Positions 52,099-60,578 of a stretch of DNA of 64,000 bases are shown piece by piece (the stretch's first letter is position 1; each line of letters begins with the position of its first letter). The DNA is taken from contig NZ_AP014648.1 in the NCBI RefSeq assembly GCF_000828475.1, positions 2,801,400-2,865,399 on the forward strand, in the 5' to 3' direction. This DNA is from Methyloceanibacter caenitepidi (GTDB taxonomy: Bacteria > Pseudomonadota > Alphaproteobacteria > Rhizobiales > Methyloligellaceae). The notes below the pieces were generated by a model. That model saw only the letters and a list, made by a program, of their open reading frames with translations. It was not told the DNA's origin and searched no databases. The translations under genes were made by a program, and so were the position numbers.

Positions 52099-53094
52099 AT
52101 GGGTTTGCTGGTTGACGGTGTCTGGCACGACGCCTGGTACGATACGAAGGAACACGGAGGACGGTTTGTCCGGTCCAAAGCGCAATTCCGCAACTGGGTG
52201 ACGCCCGACGGCGCGCCGGGTCCCAGCAGTGAAGGCGGCTTCAAAGCCGAGCCCGGCCGCTATCACCTTTACGTCTCCTACGCCTGCCCTTGGGCCCATC
52301 GAACCCTGATCTTCCGCGCCCTCAAAGGCCTCGAGGACATGATCGACGTGTCGTTCGTACATTGGTTCATGGGCGACAAGGGCTGGACCTTCCAGCCGGA
52401 CGACGCCGGAATCGTCGGCGATCGTCTGTTCCAGTCGAAGTACTATTACGAGATCTACCTGAAGGCCGACCCCGACTATTCAGGCCGCGTCACGGTGCCC
52501 GTTCTCTGGGACAAGAAAACCGGCACGATCGTCTCCAACGAATCCTCCGAGATCATCCGCATGTTCAACAGCGCCTTCGATGGCGTTGGCGCCAAGCCTG
52601 GCGACTATTATCCCAAAGAGCTTCGCGACGAGATCGAGTCCTTGAACAGCCGCATCTACGACACGGTGAATAACGGCGTGTACAAGGCAGGCTTCGCCAC
52701 GTCTCAGGAAGCTTACGAAGAAGCGGTCTATCCGCTGTTCGAGAGCCTGGACTGGCTCGAGCAGCGCCTACAGAACCAGCGCTACCTGACCGGCGATCGG
52801 CTCACCGAAGCAGACTGGCGCTTGTTCACCACCTTGATGCGCTTCGATGCGGTCTATCACGGACACTTCAAGTGCAATCTGAAGCGCCTCGCCGACTACG
52901 AGGCACTGTCGGCCTATGTGCGCGACCTCTACCAGCAGCCCGGCATCGCCGGCACGCTGAACTTCGAGCACAATCGGCGGCACTATTACGAGAGCCACAG
53001 CACCATCAACCCGTCCGGCGTCGTCGCCATCGGGCCCGAGCTCGACTTCGATGCGCCGCACGGCCGCGAACGCCTCGCGTCCGGAGGCGCCTAG
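52099..53094 (+). CDS. yqjG: Glutathionyl-hydroquinone reductase
   Basis: The enzyme reduces glutathionyl-hydroquinones with glutathione (xi-class glutathione transferase, related to PcpF and ECM4). The 331-residue protein shows LYVSYACPWAHRTLIFRALKGL with catalytic Cys63, VPVLWDKKTGTIVSNESSEIIRM, and in the C-terminal helical domain YKAGFATSQEAYEEAV, RYLTGDRLTEADWRLFTTLMRFD and RHYYESHSTINPSGVVAIGP, all hallmarks of the family. The ATG at 52099 has GAGAGG upstream. Its stop overlaps the convergent cupin gene by 4 bases. Confidence 0.95.
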   Translation: MGLLVDGVWHDAWYDTKEHGGRFVRSKAQFRNWVTPDGAPGPSSEGGFKAEPGRYHLYVSYACPWAHRTLIFRALKGLEDMIDVSFVHWFMGDKGWTFQPDDAGIVGDRLFQSKYYYEIYLKADPDYSGRVTVPVLWDKKTGTIVSNESSEIIRMFNSAFDGVGAKPGDYYPKELRDEIESLNSRIYDTVNNGVYKAGFATSQEAYEEAVYPLFESLDWLEQRLQNQRYLTGDRLTEADWRLFTTLMRFDAVYHGHFKCNLKRLADYEALSAYVRDLYQQPGIAGTLNFEHNRRHYYESHSTINPSGVVAIGPELDFDAPHGRERLASGGA

Positions 53095-53594
53095 TCCTTC
53101 GGAGCCTCATCGAGCGGGTATGGCACCACGTGCTCCTGCTCGTCCGCCGCATTGCGTGCGACGATCGCGATCGCCGGTTCCGTCTCGCTGAGATTGCGCG
53201 GCTGGTGCGGGATGCCCGCCGGGATGAATATGAAGTCGCCCGTTTCGTTGACGACGCTCTTCTTGAGACCATCGCCGTAGCGGGTCTCGACGCGGCCCTG
53301 GATGAGATAGATTGCGGACTCGTAGCCCTTGTGAATATGCGCCTTGGCCGTGGCGCCCGGCGGGATCACGACCTTCGTCAACGAGAGGCCCGTCGCGCCG
53401 GCCGTCTTGTCCGAGATGCCCGGAAAGATCGGCAGCGACTGCTTCGATCCGGTCTGTTCGATCCCGCGCACTGTGACGATGTCCTTGCCGTCACGCTCGC
53501 CGATGATCTTCGGTTCGGCTGAGACGGATCCTAGCGACCCGGCGGCAACAGCCGCGGCAAGAAACATAACCAGAAAAAAGCGTTCAAGGCTCAT
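53091..53594 (-). CDS. Exported cupin-domain protein
   Basis: The 167-residue protein has a signal peptide (1-26, ending SVSAE) and one small cupin barrel: the first motif is VIPPGATAKAHIHKGYESAIYLIQGRVE, where histidines and Glu could bind a metal, and the second is GDFIFIPAGIPHQPRN with a His. Enzymatic and storage functions occur in this fold, so no reaction is assigned. A strong AAGGAG site lies upstream of the ATG at 53594. It converges with yqjG, which leaves its partner unclear. Confidence 0.85.
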   Translation of the reverse strand: MSLERFFLVMFLAAAVAAGSLGSVSAEPKIIGERDGKDIVTVRGIEQTGSKQSLPIFPGISDKTAGATGLSLTKVVIPPGATAKAHIHKGYESAIYLIQGRVETRYGDGLKKSVVNETGDFIFIPAGIPHQPRNLSETEPAIAIVARNAADEQEHVVPYPLDEAPKD

Positions 53595-53771
53595 CGAAGG
53601 ACTCCTTCCAATTCATCCGTGAACGCTACAACGGTGCGATCAAGACGAAAAGCGACGTTCCAGGCTCAGGCGTAACCCGAGCCGGAGGCCGAAAACGAGA
53701 ATCCAGAGTCCATCAACGTCACACGAGAGAGAGAGCGCGGCCTGAACGGCTGCGCCCCCTAGAACCTCGAA

Positions 53772-54038
53772 TCAGCCGATCAGCCGCTGGATCAGATTGA
53801 CCACGACCAGCAGGATGATCGCACCGAGCGCTGCCGAGACGATTGCGCCGATGACACCGCCGGCGATGGCCAAACGGAGGCCCAGTCTCGGAAATAGCCA
53901 GCCCGCGATAAACGCGCCCGCGATACCGATGATGATGTTCCACAACAGGCCGAAGCCTGCGCCCTCGACGATGACGCCGGCCAGCCAGCCCGCGATAGCG
54001 CCGATAATCAGAGTTACGAGAATGCCGACGAGATCCAT
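53772..54038 (-). CDS. GlsB/YeaQ/YmgE-family stress membrane protein
   Basis: The 88-residue protein has three hydrophobic segments (LVGILVTLIIGAIAGWLAGV, IIIGIAGAFIAGWLF, and a long C-terminal one) with the glycine-rich GAIAGWLAG and AGAFIAGW motifs of the transglycosylase-associated family. Members are induced by envelope or osmotic stress; enzymatic activity has not been shown. GGGAGGA precedes the ATG at 54038. Confidence 0.9.
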   Translation of the reverse strand: MDLVGILVTLIIGAIAGWLAGVIVEGAGFGLLWNIIIGIAGAFIAGWLFPRLGLRLAIAGGVIGAIVSAALGAIILLVVVNLIQRLIG

Positions 54039-54551
54039 GAGTTTCCTCCCCCTATTGGTGCAGGATCATTGCCCAGCGCGCCCTAAAATAGCAGCGACGC
54101 GGGATCCAAGCACGCGCAAACGAAGAGCGCCTTCCCCCAACCAGGCAAATCAGATTTCACGGAGTCGCGCACGATAGATGTTTGCTATCAGCATCACATC
54201 TTGCCTAGCGCCCTCTTGAAGTATGCTTCAAGCCTCTTAGGTCTGAAGGATAACGTGATTGTTGAGCCCTATGGCCAACGCTTGGAGCACTAAAGGCGTG
54301 CTTCGAGGCCATTTTTCTGGTCTTCGGGCCGCCTCATGTGGCTCGGACGGTGTGTTTTGAACTGCCGTGCTGGACTGTAGGTTCATTGGGCGTTTTAGAG
54401 CCCTAAACCTATCGACCTTTCCCTGGTGCTCAGCATGCCATCGCATTGCGACGGAAACGTCGGCGCCGATCGGGCGTCGCCGCGGCTTGCACTCCACCAT
54501 ACAGGTGCGCGACCGCATCGGCCGCGAGATAACAACCAAAAGGAGGACGAT
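54039..54551. other. 513-base gap between small membrane proteins
   Basis: No supported gene is seen. An open frame of 217 codons runs antisense through here and over the small protein at 54552, but its composition looks like noise. A 7-base-pair inverted repeat (CTTGAAG/CTTCAAG, 4-base loop) lies at 54215-54232. Base composition between 54180 and 54420 is less GC-rich than in the surroundings, which may indicate a promoter or an old insertion remnant. Confidence 0.4.
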
Positions 54552-54695
54552 ATGGATAGAGACGAGAAAACAGGCACCCCCGTTTTGAACCCAACGGAAG
54601 CGCGACAGGCCGAGCGCGTCGGATTGATCTGGGTGCTCATCGCTTCTCTGGCGTTCGTGGCAATCATTGCCCTCGCCGTTGGCGCCTTCATGTAG
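54552..54695 (+). CDS. Small single-pass membrane protein (47 residues)
   Basis: A strong AAGGAGG site lies 5 bases before the ATG at 54552, which supports real translation. The first 23 residues are charged (MDRDEKTGTPVLNPTEAR), then one transmembrane helix follows (VGLIWVLIASLAFVAIIALAVGAF) to the C-terminus. The function is unknown. It sits near the YmgE-type gene and between larger non-coding stretches, so it may be a stress-expressed membrane peptide. Confidence 0.75.
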   Translation: MDRDEKTGTPVLNPTEARQAERVGLIWVLIASLAFVAIIALAVGAFM

Positions 54696-54905
54696 GAGCG
54701 CCGGCCTGAGAGCGAGACCGCGGCCAACGCCATTCAATGGCGCACGGATCGCCGAAATCGGCCGCGCGCCCCGCCGGGACTGTACGATCTGCTGGCCGCA
54801 GTTGACCGCAGATTGACAAACCTCGGCGTCCGATTCGCGCGCTGAAGAGGACATGTTCCCCTCTTCGGAAACACGTCCGCTTCGCGCCAATGGCCGCCGT
54901 CGGAT

Positions 54906-56222
54906 CTAGTACTGATATCCCAGTCCGAAGATGAACTTCTGTGTGTCGACGGAAAAATCGTCGGCTTGGTAGTTGGCGTATTTGGCCTGCGCATAGAGGC
55001 CAGCCTTCAGCGGCAGGTAGGAATAGAAGTCGAACTCCGACCCGTAATCGAGGTCTTGCACCGCCGAGCGGTACTCGTGGTACTGCGCCAAGAGAAGCAG
55101 TCCGCCAAAATAACTGAACGGGCCGTCGGAACTCGCCGGCACCTTGTATTTGGCTTGCACGTAAAAGTCCTGCAGGCCCGTTGGCGGCGTCACCAGGAAG
55201 ATATCGGCGAAGCCATTGAAGACGTGTCCCGTGGCGAGCGGCGTTTGGAACGCGGCCACGCCGTTGTCGCTGCCGAGAAGTTCGTAGATGAGGGTGCCGG
55301 TGAATCCGCCGTAAGATAGGCCCTGCTCGACCCGCACATAGTCGGCATCGTAATCGATCGGCTGATCGCCGTAGTCGGTTTGGCGCGCGTATTCGAGGCG
55401 ATACAGATAGTTCCACTTGTCGCTGATCTTCTGCTTGCCCTTGAGAAACCCGCCGAAGCTCGCATTCGACAGAAAGTCCAAGTCATAGAGATCGATCAGG
55501 TAGGCGTACGCGGTCAGTTTGCCGAAGCCGTATTCCTTGCTCTGCGCATGCATCAGGTGGATGTTCGATTGAATGTTCCCGACCGGCGACTCGTCGCTGA
55601 AGATGCGGTTGACGTTGCCGATATAGGCATAGAGGAACTCCCAATCGGGAAGAGCCGTGATGGTTGTTTTGCCGCCGTCGAAGGTCTGATCGTTTTGGCG
55701 CCAGGCCACGGACCCCACATAGCGCATATTGTCCAAGTTCTCGAGGAAGCGTCCGCCGAGAAGCGCGACGCCCGGTATATTGTGTGACTCAAGATAAGCC
55801 TGGTCCACCTCGGCGGATTGGACGTCGGCAACAACAGGAAACTGAGTGCGGCCGTTGATGGTGTTATTGAAGTCGTCCGGTCCGAGCTGAAGAACGAACT
55901 CGCCCTCGACGCCGGCCCGGAAGCCATGGAAGAAGCCGGACTCGACGCCCGTCTTGTTGCGGATCGTGGAAGCGTTCGCGTTCCTCGGCTTGTTGGCTTG
56001 ATCCACCCACTCATAACGGTAGCGCGTGTCGGTCCAGAACTTGCCGTTCAGAATGCCCTCGTGCGGCGGCTCGTACCGCGTCGGCGACCCTGCTTCCGGA
56101 TTGTAGAGGGGGTTCTGAGCCTCTGCTTCGGCACTGAATGTCACGATAACGGCGAAGCATGCCGCCCCTGCAGTCAAAACACGCGCCGCCCCACGCAGCC
56201 CTCTGTACTCAAGTATTGTCAT
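54906..56222 (-). CDS. Outer-membrane beta-barrel protein (alginate-export-like porin)
   Basis: The 438-residue protein has a signal peptide (1-36, ending AEAQ) and a long pattern of alternating strands with aromatic girdles (FWTDTRYRYEWV, NYLYRLEYARQTDYG, FYVQAKYKVP, FDFYSYLPLKAGLYAQAKYAN), ending in FIFGLGYQY as outer-membrane barrels do. The layout, including the GGRFLENLDN-RYVGSVAWRQNDQTFDG segment, recalls the alginate-export (AlgE-like) family, which also includes general anion-selective porins. It follows nasA on the same strand after 35 bases, so an outer-membrane route for nitrate or nitrite is a reasonable but unproven role. Confidence 0.8.
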   Translation of the reverse strand: MTILEYRGLRGAARVLTAGAACFAVIVTFSAEAEAQNPLYNPEAGSPTRYEPPHEGILNGKFWTDTRYRYEWVDQANKPRNANASTIRNKTGVESGFFHGFRAGVEGEFVLQLGPDDFNNTINGRTQFPVVADVQSAEVDQAYLESHNIPGVALLGGRFLENLDNMRYVGSVAWRQNDQTFDGGKTTITALPDWEFLYAYIGNVNRIFSDESPVGNIQSNIHLMHAQSKEYGFGKLTAYAYLIDLYDLDFLSNASFGGFLKGKQKISDKWNYLYRLEYARQTDYGDQPIDYDADYVRVEQGLSYGGFTGTLIYELLGSDNGVAAFQTPLATGHVFNGFADIFLVTPPTGLQDFYVQAKYKVPASSDGPFSYFGGLLLLAQYHEYRSAVQDLDYGSEFDFYSYLPLKAGLYAQAKYANYQADDFSVDTQKFIFGLGYQY

Positions 56223-56257
56223 TGTTTTGGATAGCCCCCGCTATTGATGCTTCTTGA

Positions 56258-58987
56258 TTACGCCTGCGCTCCCGCAAGGGCGCGTTCCCCCTGATTGCTC
56301 TTTATGAGTTTCTTGATTTCGGGCTGGCACGAGCCGCAGTTCGTGCCGGCTTTCAAACAAGCGCCCACCTCTTCTACGGAGGTGGCTGCGCCGCTTGCGA
56401 TCAGCGTCTCGATGGCCGTGAGCCCCACGCCGAAGCAGGCGCAAACGATCGGGCCAGTGTCAGCGGCTCCGTCGGCCGCGTGGCCGGCCAGAAGCGCCTT
56501 ACGCTGGCTTGCATCGACCGCATCCGCGCCGAGCTGAGCCTTCAGCCAGTCGACGCCCGGCAGCGCGGACGCCGAAGACGAGATATAGATGCAGGCCTGG
56601 AGCTGCTGTTCACGGACGACCGCCGCGCGGTAATGTCCCTGCTCTTCGTCGCGCAGCTCGATAAAGCCGCCGTCGGTCCCCAGCATTGCCTGGGCAACGC
56701 TCTTCCAGGTGCCGGGATCGGCGTTGGACGCGAACCGCGTGAGTGTCCCGGCCGGAACGGTCGCCCGCGCCCACCAATAATCCGCAGGAAGCGAAACGGG
56801 GTCCCGCGAAAGCACAAATCCATGGGCCGCGAACCGCACAGGTTCGAGCCTCACGGGCGTGGCTTTCATGTCCGGCTGACCGGAATAGGGGTCGCAATAC
56901 GCATGGCTCACGGCGCCCACCCGGGCACTAGAGGCCGTCTGCGCGTTCCAGTGAATTGGCGCGAACAATTCGCTCCGCCGCTGCCCCTCGCTCACGCGCA
57001 CGCGCATCACGGCGCTACCGTGCTTCGACGTTACGCGCGCCAACCCGCCCTCCGAAAGATCCGCCGCAACAGCATCGCCGCGGGAAACCTCCACGAAGGG
57101 TTCGTCGATGTGACTGCTCAGCCGGGGCGACTTCCCCGTGCGCGTCATGGTGTGCCAATGATCGCGAACGCGGCCCGTGTTGAGGCGGTAAGGAAACGCA
57201 CCCATGCTGCGCGCCGCCGGCCGCGGCTGCTCCACGGCAACAAACCGCCCGCGTCCGTCAGGCGTGTCGAAGCGGCCGTCCGCGAAAACGCGCGATTGTC
57301 CTTTTGCCGATTCGGCGCGCACAGGCCATTGCACCGGCGCTAGTTCTTCGTAGTCGAACGGGCTGAGCGTGCTGAGCCCGCCGATATCGAAATCTCGGCC
57401 GCCGTCGTTCTCGAACGTCGAGAGGGCGGCGTGTTCACGGAAGATCTCGCACGGACTGCGGAAGCCGAACGCATCCTTGTATCCGAGCCGCTTTGCGACT
57501 TCGCAGATAATCCACCAATCGGGCTTGGCTTCTGCTGGCGGAACCAGAAAGGCCCGTTGGCGCGAGATGCGCCGCTCCGAATTGGTGACGGTTCCGTCCT
57601 TCTCGCCCCAGGTCGCCGCCGGCAAAAGCACGTCGGGGCGCGCGTCGAGCGTGTCATTGGACGCGACCGCCTCGGAAAGAACGAAGACATCGAGTTCTTT
57701 CAGCGCCGCCTTGATACGGTCGGCACGCGGTAGGCTCACAACCGGGTTGGTGGCCATCACCCAAAGCGCCTTGATTCGCCCGTCCTGCACGGCGTCAAAG
57801 AGATCGACCGCCTTCAGGCCAGGTCGCGTGGCCATGGACGGGGCTTTCCAAAAGCGCCTGACACGATCGATCTCGGCCGGCGCGAAGTCCATATGCGCGG
57901 CAAGCTGATTGGCGAGCCCCCCAACCTCGCGCCCGCCCATGGCATTGGGCTGTCCTGTCAGCGAGAAAGGCCCCATGCCTTCCTTGCCGATCCGGCCCGT
58001 GGCGAGATGGCAGTTGATGATGGCGTTGACCTTGTCGGTCCCCTGCGCCGCCTGGTTCACACCTTGCGAGTACAAGGTGACGGCCTTCTCCGTGACGCGA
58101 AACAAGTCGAAGAAGGCCGCCACATCCTGCACGTCCAGGTCGCACGCGCGTGCGACCGCTGGGACGGTTGGCGCAATCGCACGGGCCCGCGCGAGCGCCT
58201 CTGCATAACCGTCCGTGCGGTTTTCGATATAGGCCGTGTCGACGACGCCGTTGTCGGCCAGATAGACGAGAAGCCCGGAGAACAGGACGCTGTCCGTGCC
58301 GGGCGCGATCTGCAGGACGAGATCGGCATCCTCGGCTGTGGTCGTCCGCCGCGGATCGATGACGACGATGCGCGCGCCCCGCTCGTTTCTGTTCTTGACC
58401 ATGCGCTGATGCAGGATCGGGTGGCACCAGGCTGCATTTGACCCGGTGAGAACGAGAAGGTCCGCGCTGTCGAGGTCTTCGTAACAGCCCGGCACGACGT
58501 CGGCGCCAAAGGCTCGCTTGTGGCCTGCGACCGACGAAGCCATGCAAAGCCTGGAATTGGTGTCGATATTCGCCGACCCCAGGAAGCCCTTCATGAGTTT
58601 GTTGGCGACGTAGTAGTCCTCGGTTAGAAGCTGGCCGGAAACGTAGAAGGCGACAGAGTCGGGCCCATGCCGCTCCAGCGTCTCGCGGAATCCATCGGCT
58701 ACGCGATCCAGCGCGGCGCTCCAGCTTGCCTGCGCCATGCGGCCGTCGGCGCCGCGTATCATGGGATGGTGGAGCCGTCCGTCGAAGCTGAGCGTCTCGC
58801 CGAGGGCGGACCCTTTCGAACACAACCGGCCGAAGTTGGCCGGGTGGTCCGGATCGCCACTGATGCGGGTCCCCCCTTTGCCGTCGGGCGCCGCGAGCAC
58901 ACCGCACCCAACCCCGCAATAAGGGCACGTGGTGCGCACCGGCGGCACCGTGAGCGCGAGCTCCAAATGTTGCGCCTTAGTAGACAT
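56258..58987 (-). CDS. nasA: Assimilatory nitrate reductase, catalytic subunit
   Basis: NasA reduces nitrate to nitrite in the cytosol with bis-MGD molybdenum and Fe-S centres. From the ATG at 58987 it has 909 residues: a [4Fe-4S] motif CPYCGVGCG..C near residue 20-50, molybdopterin domains (LCMASSVAGHKRAFG, GSNAAWCHP, VIDPRRTTTAEDADLVLQIAPGTD, GPFSLTGQPNAMGGREVGGLANQLAAH, VLLPAATWGEKDGTVTNSERRISRQR), and a C-terminal BFD-like [2Fe-2S] domain (CACFGVG, then CLKAGTNCGSCQPEIKKL). The frame runs 13 codons further upstream, but MSTK overlaps the diaphorase stop and fits the family. It receives electrons from the adjacent diaphorase or ferredoxin. Confidence 0.96.
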   Translation of the reverse strand: MSTKAQHLELALTVPPVRTTCPYCGVGCGVLAAPDGKGGTRISGDPDHPANFGRLCSKGSALGETLSFDGRLHHPMIRGADGRMAQASWSAALDRVADGFRETLERHGPDSVAFYVSGQLLTEDYYVANKLMKGFLGSANIDTNSRLCMASSVAGHKRAFGADVVPGCYEDLDSADLLVLTGSNAAWCHPILHQRMVKNRNERGARIVVIDPRRTTTAEDADLVLQIAPGTDSVLFSGLLVYLADNGVVDTAYIENRTDGYAEALARARAIAPTVPAVARACDLDVQDVAAFFDLFRVTEKAVTLYSQGVNQAAQGTDKVNAIINCHLATGRIGKEGMGPFSLTGQPNAMGGREVGGLANQLAAHMDFAPAEIDRVRRFWKAPSMATRPGLKAVDLFDAVQDGRIKALWVMATNPVVSLPRADRIKAALKELDVFVLSEAVASNDTLDARPDVLLPAATWGEKDGTVTNSERRISRQRAFLVPPAEAKPDWWIICEVAKRLGYKDAFGFRSPCEIFREHAALSTFENDGGRDFDIGGLSTLSPFDYEELAPVQWPVRAESAKGQSRVFADGRFDTPDGRGRFVAVEQPRPAARSMGAFPYRLNTGRVRDHWHTMTRTGKSPRLSSHIDEPFVEVSRGDAVAADLSEGGLARVTSKHGSAVMRVRVSEGQRRSELFAPIHWNAQTASSARVGAVSHAYCDPYSGQPDMKATPVRLEPVRFAAHGFVLSRDPVSLPADYWWARATVPAGTLTRFASNADPGTWKSVAQAMLGTDGGFIELRDEEQGHYRAAVVREQQLQACIYISSSASALPGVDWLKAQLGADAVDASQRKALLAGHAADGAADTGPIVCACFGVGLTAIETLIASGAATSVEEVGACLKAGTNCGSCQPEIKKLIKSNQGERALAGAQA

Positions 58988-60578
58988 CGGTCTGATAGCG
59001 TCCCGATGCCCGCAAAGATTCGACATAGGCTTTCGCGTCTTCGGGCGAGCGTTTGCCGTGCTCGGCGATGACGTCGATTAGCGCTGCCTCGACATCCTTC
59101 GCCATGCGCTGGGCGTCGCCGCAGATGTAGAAATGAGCGCCGCGCTCGAGCCAGGCGTAAAGCTCCTCGCCCTCCTCCCGCATCTTGTTCTGCACGTAGA
59201 CTTTTTCGCCGCCATCGCGCGACCAGGCGAGCGACAGGCGCGAGAGGGCGCCGGCGTTCTGCAGGCCCTCGAGTTCGTCCTTGTAGAAGAAGTCGCAGGC
59301 GCTGCGTTGATGCCCGTAGAAGAGCCAGGCGCCGCCATCGGCCTTCGTCGCCAGGCGCTCCTGCAGGAACGCGCGGAACGGCGCTATACCCGTGCCGGGG
59401 CCAACCATGATGATGGGCGTTGCGCCATCCTCCGGCAGCGCGAAGCCGTGCGCCTTCTGGACGTAGACTTTCAGCGTGTCGCCCGGCGCGATGCGCGCAT
59501 CGAGATAAGTCGAGGCGAGCCCTTCGCGTTTGCGGTCGCGCAAGGTGTAGCGCACCGCATCCACCGTCAGGCTTACCTTGCCGGGCTCGGCCTTCGGCGA
59601 AGACGAGATCGAATACAGTCGGGGCTGAAGCGGCTCCAACGCCTCTATGAAGGCTTCCGGATCGGGATGGATGCCTGGAAACTTCTGCAGCGCCTCAAGC
59701 ACATCCAGCATCTCGGCATCGCCATCGGGGTCCTCGCCCTTGGCCAAGGCTTGCGCCTTCTTCCGCCGCTCGCCGCCGGTGAGATAGGAGATCAGCTGGA
59801 AAAGCTCATCGGGCGCGGGCGACAGAGAGCTTTCGTTGATCAGCACATCGCGGAACGTACTATCGAGCACCGGAAAGTCGGCCGGCGCGCCGATGGCCTC
59901 GATGATGGCGTCCACAAGCGCGGGATCGTTGGCTGCATAGACGCCGAGGCTATCGCCGACTTCGTAGTCGAGCTCGCTCTCCGAGAGATCAATCTCGATA
60001 TGGTTGGTGATCTTCTCCGACCCCTCGCCGTTGAGCCGGGCGCGCATCACGAATTTCGCGGTCACCGGATTCTCGCGGCTGCGGCCCGGTCGCTGATCGG
60101 TGGACTTCGGCATCTTCGCCGCGTCCTTGACCGCCTGCTCCTCTGGATCGATCACCCCGCCGCCCATCTCTTCGACAAGAGACTTCAACATGCGCGCCGT
60201 CGCCTTGCCGCCAGGAACGCACAGATTGAGTCGCGGTTCTGCCTGTTCGGCAATAGCGTTCGAATATTCTTCGCAACTGGACCCGCATTGACCGCAATCC
60301 TGCTGCGCCATGGCCGCCATCATGCGCCGGTTCAGCGGACGCCCCTCAGCGAGCGCCATTCTCTCGTCGATCGGCATGGCAGGGTCATGCCAGGGCGCCT
60401 CCCCATCATCGCCATCCTCGCCCGGTAGCGAAACGGCGCCGGCCGGCGCAACCCCAACGCCCGGGTCCAGCGACATGAGACCGGCGAAGAACCCGTTGAG
60501 CCAAGCCCGCTGGTCTTCATTAAAGGGGGCCGATTCCGGAATCAGCGGCGTCTGCGGTGCGGGTTGCTGGATCGTCAT
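58977..60578 (-). CDS. Flavodoxin-less CysJ-like diaphorase with N-terminal Fe-S domain
   Basis: The 533-residue protein has an N-terminal Cys motif, CGQCGSSC..C at Cys95, 98, 102 and 120 with CVPGG, like the 4Fe-4S FeS domain (PF04060-like). It is followed by a sulfite-reductase-flavoprotein-type FAD domain (PRLYSISSSP, GLASTYLDA) and an NAD(P) domain (IIMVGPGTGIAPFRAFLQER, LFYGHQR, FYICGDAQRMAKDVE). The FMN flavodoxin domain of true CysJ is missing. Its place between nirA and nasA, with overlapping ends, suggests that it passes NAD(P)H electrons to nitrate and nitrite reduction. It is often annotated as sulfite reductase alpha; that name should not be taken literally. Confidence 0.88.
   Translation of the reverse strand: MTIQQPAPQTPLIPESAPFNEDQRAWLNGFFAGLMSLDPGVGVAPAGAVSLPGEDGDDGEAPWHDPAMPIDERMALAEGRPLNRRMMAAMAQQDCGQCGSSCEEYSNAIAEQAEPRLNLCVPGGKATARMLKSLVEEMGGGVIDPEEQAVKDAAKMPKSTDQRPGRSRENPVTAKFVMRARLNGEGSEKITNHIEIDLSESELDYEVGDSLGVYAANDPALVDAIIEAIGAPADFPVLDSTFRDVLINESSLSPAPDELFQLISYLTGGERRKKAQALAKGEDPDGDAEMLDVLEALQKFPGIHPDPEAFIEALEPLQPRLYSISSSPKAEPGKVSLTVDAVRYTLRDRKREGLASTYLDARIAPGDTLKVYVQKAHGFALPEDGATPIIMVGPGTGIAPFRAFLQERLATKADGGAWLFYGHQRSACDFFYKDELEGLQNAGALSRLSLAWSRDGGEKVYVQNKMREEGEELYAWLERGAHFYICGDAQRMAKDVEAALIDVIAEHGKRSPEDAKAYVESLRASGRYQTDVY

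Noticed and set aside
54237..54890. 217-codon minus-strand frame across the gap before the barrel gene
   Set aside because: It runs antisense to the small membrane protein that has a strong ribosome binding site, and shows no recognisable domain.
58977..60578. Calling the diaphorase a true sulfite reductase alpha subunit (cysJ)
   Set aside because: The flavodoxin domain is missing, no cysI is next to it, and the gene is embedded in the nitrate operon.
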